Part shown: in pieces, positions 1-10,535 of the stretch
How positions within the stretch are numbered: the stretch's first letter is position 1
How the letters are laid out: the number at the start of each line of letters is the position of its first letter
DNA from: Coenobita brevimanus
Lineage: Eukaryota; Arthropoda; Malacostraca; Decapoda; Coenobitidae
DNA: 64,000 bases
Assembly: GCA_032717465.1 (NCBI GenBank)
Contig: CM064663.1
Location: 13,513,489 to 13,577,488, forward strand
Reading direction: 5' to 3'
Position numbers and translations under genes: made by a program
The notes under the pieces: generated by a model
Seen by the model: the letters and a program-made list of their open reading frames with translations, nothing else
Databases searched by the model: none
What the model was told of the DNA's origin: nothing

Positions 1-10
1 GGACGAAAGT

Positions 11-777
11 TTAACCCGCCCCGTCCCGACCACTTTTTGACCACTGGTACCCCCCAATCCCGACCATTTTTCGACCTTTTTTTTTTTTTGCTAAAACTTT
101 CGCTTTTGGTGAGAAACATCGAAAATTCATAGAGAAATCGCTCACCTGAGGTTTAAAATACTCATTACAGGTAGGAGAGCCTCCTTACCTTACTGGGTTT
201 TCTATCAGTCTGGCACCAAAGAAAACGAGTTTTATAGGAGGATAACTATTTCACACGACTCATAAACGGTATTTATTTATTTACTGTTACGAATTTATAT
301 GTAGTACAAGAGTATATTGGTTTTCAAGCAGTAATATAGGCATTATAAGCATTGTTTCACTCACTAATACCTGACCTTTTTTTGCCACATTACCTGATCA
401 TCATTTCTAACTGTTTCTTCCTCTAATGCTATGTAAAGTTTGTCCTCCACATTGTCATTGATTGGGGAATTACTCTGGCCCTGAATTTCGTACCGTGGCA
501 TGACATGGCTATACTGGCCAGGTCACTGATAACAGGTGAATTGCTGAGACAATGGCATGCGGGGGGGGGAGGAGGTCATGCTGGGTAAGGCATTGTCTCT
601 GCCTGGCATCTTGTTGAGGAAGGTGTCCCGTGTATACGTACCAAAAATGACTCGCGAAAATTGAAAATTGTGGAAATTATGAACCTTGCAATTGCAGGAC
701 GTTGAAGTACGTCCCTGGGATTAGCTGTGACAAAACGTGAGGATGTGGAAGTACGTCCCCGGGACGCCGCGGGTTAA
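11..777. mobile_element. piggyBac-type MITE, copy A
   Basis: A 767-bp non-coding element is bounded on both sides by TTAA. Its ends are TTAACCCGCCCCGTCCCG on the left and, read inward from the right, TTAACCCGCGGCGTCCCG. It is the inverted counterpart of the element at 49525-50282, and its ends and subterminal 100-150 bp resemble those of the transposase-bearing element at 58420-62524. TTAA duplication and CCCG-type ends are the hallmark of the piggyBac superfamily. It interrupts the gag-like frame of Gypsy-1. It has no coding capacity of its own. Confidence 0.88.
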
Positions 778-2468
778 TAATGACACGAAACGAGCAACAA
801 CTGAGGAAGGAACTGTCTCTTTAGAACAGGTACAGTGGGAATTAGAGTCTGGTGAATCAGACTTAGACTTACGTGAGTGGAGAGCAGAGAAGTTGGATAA
901 GATTGTACAAGTGTTGGATGATATGAGTGCAGGGAATCTTGGGGATAGACTTGAAGGTAGCCAGGACACTTCTAGGCAATTAGATATTGAGGAAGACTTG
1001 AACGCTTTGCATTTGCATTTTGGACATACTTATCAAACAGTGCCTGAGTGTCAAACGAGTTCCGAAATGGCCACAGGTCTTACTGACGAAGGCACTCCTA
1101 ATGCAGAGGAGACTGAAAATGTTGGAGCAGAACAGGCTACAGCAACACCCATGGACACTCTAACAAATCGACAAAATCCACTAAACTCTGAAATTAATCC
1201 AACTACTTACATGCCCACTTTTTCCTCAAGCATGTTTAGCACTCCACAGGCTTTTGGACAGCAGGGACAGTATCACTTATTTCCTCATGCTCCTTATGCT
1301 AATCCTTGGGGCCTCAATACTAACAGTGTTGGCATGCAAACCCATGTTAATATTGTTATATGGCATGCACCTAATATGGCCAGTATTAACCTTACTGCTA
1401 CTACTGTACCGCAAACAGTACCACCTGTAGTGCCAGTTAGGCAATCTCAGGGACCTTTCATTGCTCAGTCATCTTTGAACTCAGACTGTATAAAGGTGTT
1501 GCCTACAGCACAACCGACTATACAGTTTACTAAGGAAGATGGCTATAACATACACAGGTTCCTACGAGACTGTGAGGCTCAGATAAATAGATTGAAGCTT
1601 GCTAGTGATGGGAAGAAAATTTGACATGTTAAAGCTCATATTAAGTCAAATCCCCAGAGGGCTGAAATTCTTGAGGCCACTGTTTTCCAAACCGGACCCA
1701 CTGCTCAGGAATATGAGAGGTTTAAGGAAGCCCTTATAAATACATTCGAAAGTGACTTATGTGTCAGACGCTTGGGTGCTTAGAATGGTATATAGGGCCC
1801 AGCAGTATCCAAATTGTAATGAAGGCCAAGCTCATGCGAAGTCAGCCAGGTGTTATGTGGAAGCTAGCAAAGCTTTGGTAACTTCAGGCTGGGGAGACAT
1901 AGTTGAGGGATTGTCTTATGACAGTGTAGCTCGTCTCTTAGAGTACCTCCAGTACTTGCTTTGTTTGGCCCCTGCTAGGCGAGCTAGAGTACTTATGCAG
2001 GCGAAAAGACCTCATGAAATAGCCCTTCATGACTTGAACTCCAAGTTAAAAGTGAAGGCGGCTGAAGGAGAGGCTGCAAGGACTGTCTTAACTGTGAACA
2101 CAGAGAAACCAAAACCTGCTAGTAAGTTCTGTACTGTGTGTAATAAGGCTGGTCATCTAGCTAAAAAGTATTGGAAGGCTAAAAGGGCGGCACGCCAGGC
2201 AGCCAAGACCAACACAACTGCCACGTCTGGGTCTAGTACATCTGCTAAGAGCAGTCAGGCAACAAACAGACAAATAACCAGCCTGCCACAGCACAACCAA
2301 GCCAAAGGTACAAAGCCAAAGATACAAAGGTGGTGTATTATACAAGGGCAGTGTCCTCATTCCCCGGACTATTGCCCCATTGTCATTGCCAATAGGGAGG
2401 AACTAGGTAACATGTCGAATTCTGGGGAAAGGTTGTGCAATCCACCGATGCATGTGTGGCGGCTATAA
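778..2468 (+). pseudogene. Gypsy-1 gag-like region
   Basis: A first open segment (to 1624) has an acidic N-terminal part and a long Thr/Pro/Asn/Gln-rich middle, then reaches a TGA stop. Gag-like sequence continues in that frame to about 1750 and then shifts to the segment 1752-2468. The second segment ends in a zinc-knuckle-like motif, CTVCNKAGHLAKKYW, near 2130-2175, in which the last cysteine is replaced by tyrosine, followed by a Lys/Ala/Ser-rich tail. Gag normally packages the element RNA. The first codons of the open segment come from the inserted MITE, so the true N-terminus is upstream or lost. Assignment as gag rests mainly on position and the zinc knuckle. Confidence 0.7.
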
Positions 2469-2990
2469 AAAAAAGGTGGATTTATTGTCAATTCCTTGGA
2501 TTGTAGGGAAAGGCCAGGTGGCCTTGATAGTTGACACCAGGGCATGTGCAAACATTATATCTAATAGAGCTCTAGAAAGGCTAAAACAACTGATGACTCG
2601 TGCACATTGGATGTTATCAGCACCCGATGTGATTTTGAAAGGTGTGACACAGAGTAAAATTAAGATTGTAAGCATGGTACCACTGACACTGAGGGCAGAT
2701 AAACGATCTCCTGTATTACTTGCTACATCTATGTGGTTGAGGACTTCCCTCTGCCAGCTGATGGATTCTTGGGCCGTGAGTCCATGGAGGAATATATTGT
2801 GATTATACACCCTCAGAGACATTCAATTACCTTTAATGTGAAGTTTATGGGCATTCTTCCATTAGCAACCAAAGCTGGATATATGGTGTCCAAAGGAGCC
2901 ATTCAACCAGTTGTTACACCAACAGGTGTAACGCCAAGGGAATCGCCAGACGAACACGAAACAGAGGGTATGGGCTGGAGGCAGGTATAG
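2452..2990 (+). pseudogene. Gypsy-1 aspartic protease region
   Basis: Two overlapping frames (2452-2802 and 2733-2990) cover a retroviral-type aspartic protease. The active-site loop reads VDTRACANIIS, so the DTG triad glycine has become arginine. A later segment, LPADGFLGRESMEEY, matches the usual position of the C-terminal protease hydrophobic-glycine motif, and a frameshift lies between the two. The region between 2990 and 3391 is the worn linker to reverse transcriptase; no further domain is recognisable in it. Confidence 0.65.
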
Positions 2991-3391
2991 GTTGCAGTGA
3001 GTGGGAGTCACCACTTGCCCAGTCGGACTGTCTGCAAAATTCCTGTTCAAGTACCTGATGTGTCGGTGGGAACTGACGCAGCATGCTTACCTGAGACCGT
3101 AAAATATGAGACATTGTTGCTGGAGTCCACCCTGAGCAGTGTCGGACAAGACCAGACGACGCCCCTCTTCATCACAAATATGAGTGGTGGATCAGTTAAC
3201 TCAGAGATGGTTGTTATGTAGACGACTTGATATGCTATGGTCCCCCCGTAAGGGAAGTCGACGATGTACCGGTGATCTTTCCTGTAGTTACACTGCAGAC
3301 AACGACTCAGTCAGAACCTACACGTCTAGGGTGAGAAAGTTTGCTAGGACAATAAGTGAATGTAACAGACAGCGTTAGCCATAAAGTGTGA

Positions 3392-4657
3392 TTGCTACCA
3401 CTTCTTAAAGAGTTCTTCAATGTAGTGGCACTTCCAGGAGAACCGCTGGGTAGGACTGGTAGGGTGAAACATCATTTTAGTTTTTGCCCTGGTGCAAATC
3501 CGAAATGTGTGCCCACATACCGACTACCACACAGCCAGATGAAAGCAGTGGAAGAGGAAGTTGATAAGATGCTTCATGATGAAGTCATCCAGCCTTCTTC
3601 CTCGCCTTGGGATGCACCGCTCTTTCTGGTGCCTAAAATGGACGGTGGTGTGAGACATGTTGTGAATTTCCGGCAAGTGAACAAGGTAATCATACTGGAT
3701 CGTTTCCTGATTCCTCATCTCAGAGATTTACTACAGTCCCTGGGTAAGGGAATTACTGTTTTCACCTGCCTGGATCTAGCGTCAGGGTATTGGCAGGTGG
3801 AACTGACCAAAGAGTGTCATCCCATCACTGCCTTTAGCACCCACTGTGGGCAATTTGAATTTCTCCGGATGCCTTTTGGATTGAGTAATGCTCCTTTGAC
3901 ATTTTAGAGGATGATAAATGAGAAGTTTGGTGACATGTTAGAGCATGACGTCTTCGCATACCTAGATGACTTGACTCACTTTAATAAGTTAAAACGAGTG
4001 ATGGAAACCTTAAGGTCCACGGGTCTGAAAATCAAGCTGTTGGAGTGTGAGTTCATGAAGTCATGTGATAGATTTCTAGGGCTCTTAGTCGACGGTGATG
4101 GCATTAAGGCTTTTCTGGATAAGGTTACTGCCATGATAAATTTCCCTACTCCCAAGTCCAAGGATGATGTTCACTCGTTTCTCAGGCTCACTGGCTTCTA
4201 TAGGAACTTTGTCCACAGGTATGATGCTATCGCATCACCGTTAATGGTGCTACTCAAGAAGGATGCAGCATGGAAATGGGGATCATTGGAAGAGAAAAGC
4301 TTTAACGACCTCATGAAAGCCATGACTGAAGCTCCTGTGTTAGCATTCCCTGACTATACTCAAGCTTTTTACCTGTGCACGGATGCCTCAGGTTCGGGTC
4401 TGGGAGCGGTGTTACAGCAGAAGGATGAGCAAGGCAAAGCTCATACCACTTCATATGCCAATAGGGCACTAAGACCCTCAAAAAGAAATTACTCGGCGAC
4501 ACACTTGGAGACACTAGCAGTCGTGTGGGCGTTAGGGCATTTTTGGGATATCATCTTCAGTTATCAGATGATTATTTTAACTGACCATGCACCCATAATA
4601 ACTTGTTCAAAGGGAAGAACCCGCACGGTAAGGTTGCACATTGGTACAGCAAGGTAA
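3392..4657 (+). pseudogene. Gypsy-1 reverse transcriptase and start of RNase H
   Basis: The segment contains the Gypsy RT series: PSSSPWDAPLFLVPKMDGG, the catalytic strand FTCLDLASGYWQVEL, MPFGLSNAPLTF and the catalytic box FAYLDDL near 3953. An in-frame TAG at 3905-3907 separates the last two, so the protein is cut although the flanking sequence stays in frame. RNase H begins after the thumb region with YLCTDASGSGLGAVL and continues to LTDHAPI, then shifts frame near 4610. The RT catalytic aspartates are intact here, unlike in Gypsy-2. Confidence 0.88.
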
Positions 4658-5127
4658 TGGAGTTTGACCCAGAAGTCAGATATTTACTTGGCCATCAAAA
4701 TGTTGTTGCTAATGCGCTGAGTAGAAACATTGCTGCTGCCCTATCTGAGGATTACCCTCTCACTGGGTATTCCCCCGACACGGTAAAAGCGGAACAATGT
4801 AATGATGCAATGTGGTCTCAAGTCATCTATGCCTTGGAGTCTGGCGACGAGACTTGTCCACCTGAACTTCCGGTACCAATGACTCATTTCCACCTTCAAC
4901 AAGGTCTCTTGTATAAGAAACCACCGGAGAAGTGCACTGTGTATCATTTGGTTGTTCCTGCTACTCTACAACAAACCGTGTTACAGTTGGTTCATGATGT
5001 ACCTCAAGAGGGTCATCCCGGACACGACAGATGGATACGTGAGGCAAGAAAGAAGTATTATTGGTCGACCATGAGGAAGGGCATAAAAGCCCACGTTAGT
5101 CAATGTGTCAAGTGCGCAGAAATATGA
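4603..5127 (+). pseudogene. Gypsy-1 RNase H end and integrase zinc-binding domain
   Basis: The frame opens with the end of RNase H (YLLGHQNVVANALSR). It then passes through a linker to the integrase HHCC zinc-binding domain, with histidines in VHDVPQEGHPGH and cysteines in CVKCAEI. This domain normally helps integrase multimerise and hold DNA ends. The frame stops just before the catalytic core, which continues in another frame. Confidence 0.83.
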
Positions 5128-6190
5128 GGAACGACTGGACCTCCAACTCCCATATTGGATTATCCCCTGCCAGAAAAACCTTGGGATACAGTCTCCATTG
5201 ATCTTTTTTTTTTTTTTTTATGTGTCCGACTCTGGGTACAGGCTTCACAGGCTGCTATCAAGGCCCAGCTGTCCTACAAACCATACACCTCTGCATGTCA
5301 CCACTTCGGCGCTAACACCCACCGTCCATATTGAATACATGCTACGGCTGTCTCATACAGGACTGGTGTATTGGTATTAGCGGGGGTATTTTTACGACAT
5401 GTCGGTGGGTCTTCTGGTAGATTAGTAAAGCTTGATTTAATGAAATTCAAATCCTTAAACTGTTCCCTGCCCCAGCCGAGATTTGAACCTGGGTCCATTA
5501 GGACTACAGGCCACCTCTCTACTGATTAAGCCACCGCCTTGGCATTGGCAAGAAGTCATCAAGGAACACACTATGTGTTAGTGGCAGTGGACCATTTTTA
5601 AGGATTCATCGTTTTGGGACTTTTACAGACGAAAATTGCCAAAGAGGTGGTGCACGCTTTTGTAACCTCAGTGATTTGTCCATATTCTACACCCAAGGTA
5701 TTGGTCAGCGATAATGGCAGTGAATTTCGTAACCAGGTGTTACAGGAAATCTCATACGTATGGGGTAAAGCAAGTCATTGTTATGCCTTACAGTCCCAAG
5801 AGCAATGGCCTTGTGGAAAGGACAAACAGGAAGATATTGGAAGTCCTGAGACCAGCAATCAACACGATGGAGGATGCCTGACAGGACTGGTTACCACATG
5901 TAGCGGCTACTATAAACTCCTCAGACAATTCGTCAACTGGGAAATCTCCTCATTACATCCTTTATGGAGAAGAGAAAGTGTTGCCCTATGATTTGTTAGC
6001 TGGACCTCCTACTCTAGTGTACAATCCTGTGGAATATAAAAAGGTCCAACTTGCAAGATTTTAGCGCATACATAGTGAAGATTAAAAGCCTCGAGAGCGG
6101 AGATGATGTTGAAACAACACAAAAGTAGTCAAGAAAAGATGCTGGACGTAGGCCAGAAGGTGATAGTCCACACTCCATTTTTGCCAAATG
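5128..6190 (+). pseudogene. Gypsy-1 integrase catalytic core, split by a SINE
   Basis: The core starts with WDTVSIDL (first Asp) at about 5179-5203, is interrupted by a 338-bp SINE, and resumes near 5545 with HYVLVAVDHF followed by a TAA stop. The second Asp is in VSDNGSEF near 5705-5730 and the Glu is in NGLVERTNRKIL near 5807. C-terminal sequence, including a LPYDLLAGPPTLVYNP-like stretch, runs to about 6060. All three DDE residues can be read, but stops, frameshifts and the insertion kill the protein. Confidence 0.78.
5204..5541 (-). mobile_element. tRNA-derived SINE, full length
   Basis: Read on the minus strand, the head holds a polymerase III A-box-like TGGCTTAATCAGT (5521-5533) and a B box GGTTCAAATCTCG (5477-5489), about 45 nt apart as in a tRNA. 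The body ends in a short conserved tail and an A-run (the plus-strand T-run at 5204-5219). The tail, with GAGTCGGACACATAAA, recurs at 40985-41053 and 44365-44449. It splits the integrase core of Gypsy-1. I could not define its target duplication. Confidence 0.8.
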
Positions 6191-6964
6191 GAGTGTGATA
6201 CATCATGTTGTTGAAATCATTATCTTGCCTGGTAAATAAAAAGTCTTGTGATGATGGATCATCAAGCCCCCTTTTTCTGGTGTTTTTCTATACATACTGT
6301 GTTAAGAAAAACTGTTCAAGATCTAGGAGCTTTTGATCCCAACAGCTCTCATAGCTTCTTACATAGAGAGTATTGTAATTTATATTTGTATTGAAATCTC
6401 CAGTTAATATAATTCAAATTTCTTTTGCATTCTGTGTAGTAGGGCTCTTAAACCCTGAATTGTACTTTCTGCCAAATCTTCATATTCGCCTCTTTCCCAG
6501 GTGTTTGTTTTGGGTGACATGTCTAAATTTGTCAATTTCCCTTTAGATGTGTCAATCTGTATTGCAATCAGTTCTACTTGTGACGGTATATCTAGTGTAT
6601 CTCTTTGACTTGTTGATTTTTCTTTGTTAATACCAGAACTCCTCTTCCTTTTTTCACATTTCTATGTCTTCTCGATAGATTGCAATCCTCACAGCTTAAG
6701 GTGTCGTTTGATATCCTTGGGATTAATAGTTTCAGTTAGGCAAATATTATGAGGTTCCATTTCTTTGGTGTAGTCTTTTATCTTTAATAATTTCGATACC
6801 ATTCTGCCTACATTTGAGTACAGTGACTTAATCATGCTGTTTACATATTTGACATTTTAGTCTATTGCCTTCCTATTTCTTTGCCCCGGATGTTTATGTA
6901 CCATTTTCTTACTTTTAATCCCACTACCCTGTAAAAAAAAAAAAAAAAAAAAAAATGTTCCTCT
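6191..6964 (-). pseudogene. LINE5 endonuclease fragment (ORF2 start)
   Basis: The minus strand reads as an APE-type LINE endonuclease in several frames. It has VKYVNSMIKSLYSNVGRMVSKL followed by HNICLTETINPKDI, then LTGDFNTNINYNTLYVRSYE, and finally LDDPSSQDFLFTRQDNDFN with a following HTPFGK. These match the N-strand, the catalytic ETxx and GDFN blocks and the late LDLVFT-type block of CR1/jockey-like endonucleases. Upstream coding sequence is resumed at 21184, on the far side of Gypsy-2. An A-run of about 24 bases lies at 6932-6955. Confidence 0.65.
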
Positions 6965-7204
6965 TGTAGTGTCGGCGTGAGCCTGACAACTCAAAGGTAT
7001 TTCCCGGATGGGGCCACCCGACATAGCTTTTCCACAGTCAATATTAATGGTATCCGCAAAAGGGAAACAACTATGGCTCAAGATTGTAGGAGATCTATTA
7101 TGTAGAGGGGTGGTAGCATTAATTTATAATCTGAGTTGAGACCAAGTCCAGTGCCACGTGAGTCAGTTATCCCCACGACGTGGGAATCTTGATACGAAAG
7201 GATA

Positions 7205-9137
7205 GTGAACTATTCAGGGAAGAGAAGGGGTATGTAGATACTAAACACTACATGTGGTTTTCTTTACTTTAATGAATCAATGATCATTAGAAATATTATT
7301 AATTCTGTAGGAGGACATTCAACATTAGTATCAAATCTTTAACAATACCCAATTAGACTCACTATTAAGGGGAGGTTACCCCAATCATGTGACTGTAGTG
7401 GTTCATAAGTTTTACCCACATCAGGAATTATCAGTAATTATCACACCCACTCCTAATTCATTACATCGACAATTCACAGAGAATATCAGTTAATGCTCTC
7501 TGGCTTGATAAGACACAGATTCCTGTCCTCAAATAATAGTATTTGTATTCTTGATGAGAGAACTCTAGAGACTCGTGGCCCCACATTTCACTATTCAGAA
7601 CTTTCGATAATATCTCTCATTACTTACATAGATACAGCAGCCTCAGGACGAGAAATACATCTCACTTTGTCTCCAATCAAATGTTTAGATTAAGACTTCG
7701 TTAGACGTAGCATATTCAAGGTGACCAACAGACATTGTTCACTTTTTCCTGTTACACGATCACTATAAATACTCGCCACATATAATATAGCATAATCACT
7801 CTGAATTCACCTGAATTTAACCTTAATTAAAGTATACATGGGTAGTGTAAGTGCATGTGTGAATACATGGGGCAGACAAAATGGCGTCTCGACACCAGGA
7901 CAGGGGCAGAGTTCTGGAATCTGAGGCAAACATGCATCAGTCACGAAGGCTCAGCTCGAAGTGACTTTACATTATTCTATTATTATTCACTTTGCACGAT
8001 ATACTTAAAACAAATCAAGCAAGGGAGAGTAAGGGGGTGGGGAGGACTATGTATGATAGCTCACCTGAGGCAAACATGCGTCAGTCATGAAGGCTCAGCT
8101 CAAATTGACGCCGGGACTTGGGGCCTGTAGTGCGAGGGGGGTAGAGACGCTTCCCGCAAGTTCAAATGAGATGTGAACTATTCAGGGAAGAGAAGGGGTA
8201 TGTAGATACTAAACACTACATGTGGTTTTCTTTACTTTAATGAATCAATGATCATTAGAAATATTAATTCTGTAGGAGGACATTCAACATTAGTATCAAA
8301 TCTTTAACAATACCCAATTAGACTCACTATTAAGGGGAGGTTACCCCAATCATGTGACTGTAGTGGTTCATAAGTTTTACCCACATCAGGAATTATCAGT
8401 AATTATCACATCCACTCCTAATTCATTACATCGACAATTCACAGAGAATATCAGTTAATGCTCTCTGGCTTGATAAGACACAGATTCCTGTCCTCAAATA
8501 ATAGTATTTGTATTCTTGATGAGAGAACTCTAGAGACTCGTGGCCCCACATTTCACTATTCAGAACTTTCGATAATATCTCTCATTACTTACATAGATAC
8601 AGCAGCCTCAGGACGAGAAATACATCTCACTTTGTCTCCAATCAAATGTTTAGATTAAGACTTCGTTAGACGTAGCATATTCAAGGTGACCAACAGACAT
8701 TGTTCACTTTTTCCTGTTACACGATCACTATAAATACTCGCCACATATAATATAGCATAATCACTCTGAATTCACCTGAATTTAACCTTAATTAAAGTAT
8801 ACATGGGTAGTGTAAGTGCATGTGTGAATACATGGGGCAGACAAAATGGCGTCTCGACACCAGGACAGGGGCAGAGTTCTGGAATCTGAGGCAAACATGC
8901 ATCAGTCACGAAGGCTCAGCTCGAAGTGACTTTACATTATTCTATTATTATTCACTTTGCACGATATACTTAAAACAAATCAAGCAAGGGAGAGTAAGGG
9001 GGGGGGGAGGACTATGTATGATAGCTCACCTGAGGCAAACATGCGTCAGTCATGAAGGCTCAGCTCAAATTGACGCCGGGACTTGGGGCCTGTAGTGCGA
9101 GGGGGGTAGAGACGCTTCCCGCAAGTTCAAATGAGAT
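7205..9137. repeat. 968-bp tandem duplication inside an LTR
   Basis: Unit 1 spans 7205-8172 and unit 2 spans 8173-9137. By eye they differ by one 3-base indel (ATT), one base in ACACCC/ACATCC and one base in a G-run, so they are about 99.5% identical. The corresponding sequence in the other LTR (about 16319-17348) is single and visibly more diverged, so the duplication arose after the two LTRs separated, or is an assembly artefact. Confidence 0.9.
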
Positions 9138-9615
9138 GGCGTTTTTAACTCACTTTGGCATTTTTTTTCTATAGCAAATTGCACATGACATTAAGACCCA
9201 TGATTGAGTTGGGGAAAATTTGGGATTTCTTCTTTGTGCATCATTTAGACAGTGAATGTGGTGCCAAATTATCTTGATGTGGGTGCCCGCCACTCCACCA
9301 CTGGGTTACACAGGCCAACTCTGCTACATGATTCTCTCTGATTTCAATATTTTCGCCTCTCCCGATCGTTTACATTACACATCTGAACTTTGATAGATTT
9401 GATAGTCATTATTTCACAACAAACATACCAAAAGAAGCACGTTTTAAGTGTTAGACTGCTTAAGTTTGACCTCGGCGCCCAGTGACGTGAGAGGGTATGT
9501 GTAAGATGATATAATGTCATGAGCTATTACGAGTCGCAGCTCGTAGTGTAGATACACACTCCTATGACACATCATTCTTAAACAACATCACATACATATA
9601 AAAAATAGAGGTTAT

Positions 9616-9625
9616 ACTTATATAG
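9616..9625 (-). promoter_or_regulatory. candidate TATA box in Gypsy-2 LTR
   Basis: On the sense (minus) strand the sequence is CTATATAAGT, about 125-135 nt from the LTR start, a plausible U3 TATA box. In the 5' LTR the same site is the LINE1a integration point. Assignment is by motif and position only. Confidence 0.35.
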
Positions 9626-9750
9626 ATATGTACACATGAAATAATAAGAGTAAAAAGAATCTTACAGACTAGTATTTAAACTATACCTCTCTGACTCAAA
9701 GTTACACAAAATCTAATTATATACACGAGTGTTAAATTCGTGGTACTACA

Positions 9751-9766
9751 GTACTCCCCCGTTCGG
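9751..9766 (-). promoter_or_regulatory. Gypsy-2 polypurine tract
   Basis: Immediately next to the 3' LTR, the minus strand reads AACGGGGGAGTAC directly before the LTR tip TGTAGT. A G/A-rich run abutting the 3' LTR is the expected plus-strand primer of an LTR retrotransposon. Confidence 0.6.
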
Positions 9767-10535
9767 AAGTCAAATTTTATCCAAGTCAATCAACTACTAC
9801 CAACCCGAAAAACATACATAGGTGGATTGTTGTTACTCCTATAACTGCTGTTGACACTTTTAATTATGTCGGTATACCTTTACATTTTTTTTTTGAACAC
9901 TTATTATTTTCCCCACAATAGGTGGCACCTGTTGGTCCACAGTAAACCCCAAATGCGTACCTCGGGAGGTCACTTACCCATTTCAGTACTTTTTTACGTT
10001 TTTAACTTAGGAGGTACGAACACTTCTTACACTCACTGATATTATGAGGGAATTTATGCCCCAGCCAGCCTCAGCTTTTGGAGGATAGCTTGTCACTCAC
10101 CTGTGCTTAACAGGGACTCTCAAGAGTGGGATCACCGCGGGGGCGCTTCCATTCACACTACCACTCACACTCTCATTCTCTCAGTCCTTTCGTTTGCAGC
10201 ACTCCGCTCACAGGGAGGTGAGCACTCACTCTGTCCTGAAGTCGCCACTACCTCACAAACCGTGCCAAGTGTGAGGTGAGAGGAATGGCCACTCCTCTCG
10301 AAATATAGCACTTCCCTGTTCCACTTAGAACACCTTTTTTCCACCCTCTCCTCGGGGTTAAGCCTACCCGGAACATAACTTATTCTCACTATGACTTCGG
10401 GGATGATTCACCCGGAACATTTTTTCCTCTTATTCTTATTATTTCCACTAAGCAGTTATGTTTCACATTATTTGTCTCATGCACATCTCTCTACCAACTC
10501 AAAGCTAACCCACCTTTACCATCTCTACTTTCTAT
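9767..10535. other. Gypsy-2 3' untranslated region
   Basis: Non-coding sequence between the integrase end and the polypurine tract. I see no envelope-like frame, no repeat array and no other gene in it. Confidence 0.5.

Larger units (their letters stand above)
1..6190 (+). mobile_element. Gypsy-1, decayed Ty3/Gypsy LTR retrotransposon (partial)
   Basis: Gag-like, protease, reverse transcriptase, RNase H and integrase segments follow each other in the order of a Ty3/Gypsy element on the plus strand. The 5' LTR lies outside the window or is lost, and no 3' LTR is seen: homology stops near 6190, where minus-strand LINE5 sequence begins. The element carries two insertions, the MITE at 11-777 and a SINE at 5204-5541. 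Stops and frameshifts throughout show that it is dead. Confidence 0.85.
6965..9750 (-). repeat. Gypsy-2 3' LTR with internal tandem duplication
   Basis: This LTR is 2786 bp long because about 968 bp of it is present twice in tandem; without that it would be about 1.8 kb. Its sense start (U3 side) is at 9750. It is uninterrupted at the place where LINE1a sits in the other LTR, so it serves as the empty site. No protein is predicted; the short open frames repeated in it are incidental. Confidence 0.88.

Noticed and set aside
6170..6200. Hairpin CACTCCATTT...AAATGGAGTG at the Gypsy-1/LINE5 junction as a terminator
   Set aside because: No prokaryotic context; probably a chance inverted repeat at the junction of two elements.
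7493..9095. Repeated short open frames (66 and 91 codons) present twice in tandem and once more near 17016
   Set aside because: They lie inside the Gypsy-2 LTRs and are repeated because the LTR sequence is; no domain or coding bias.
7205..9137. CRISPR-like or satellite array
   Set aside because: Only two long units inside an LTR; not short direct repeats with spacers.
9290..9350. tRNA-like sequence in the Gypsy-2 LTR (AGTGGTGGAGTGGC on the minus strand)
   Set aside because: Resembles an A box, but no B box at the right distance and no cloverleaf.
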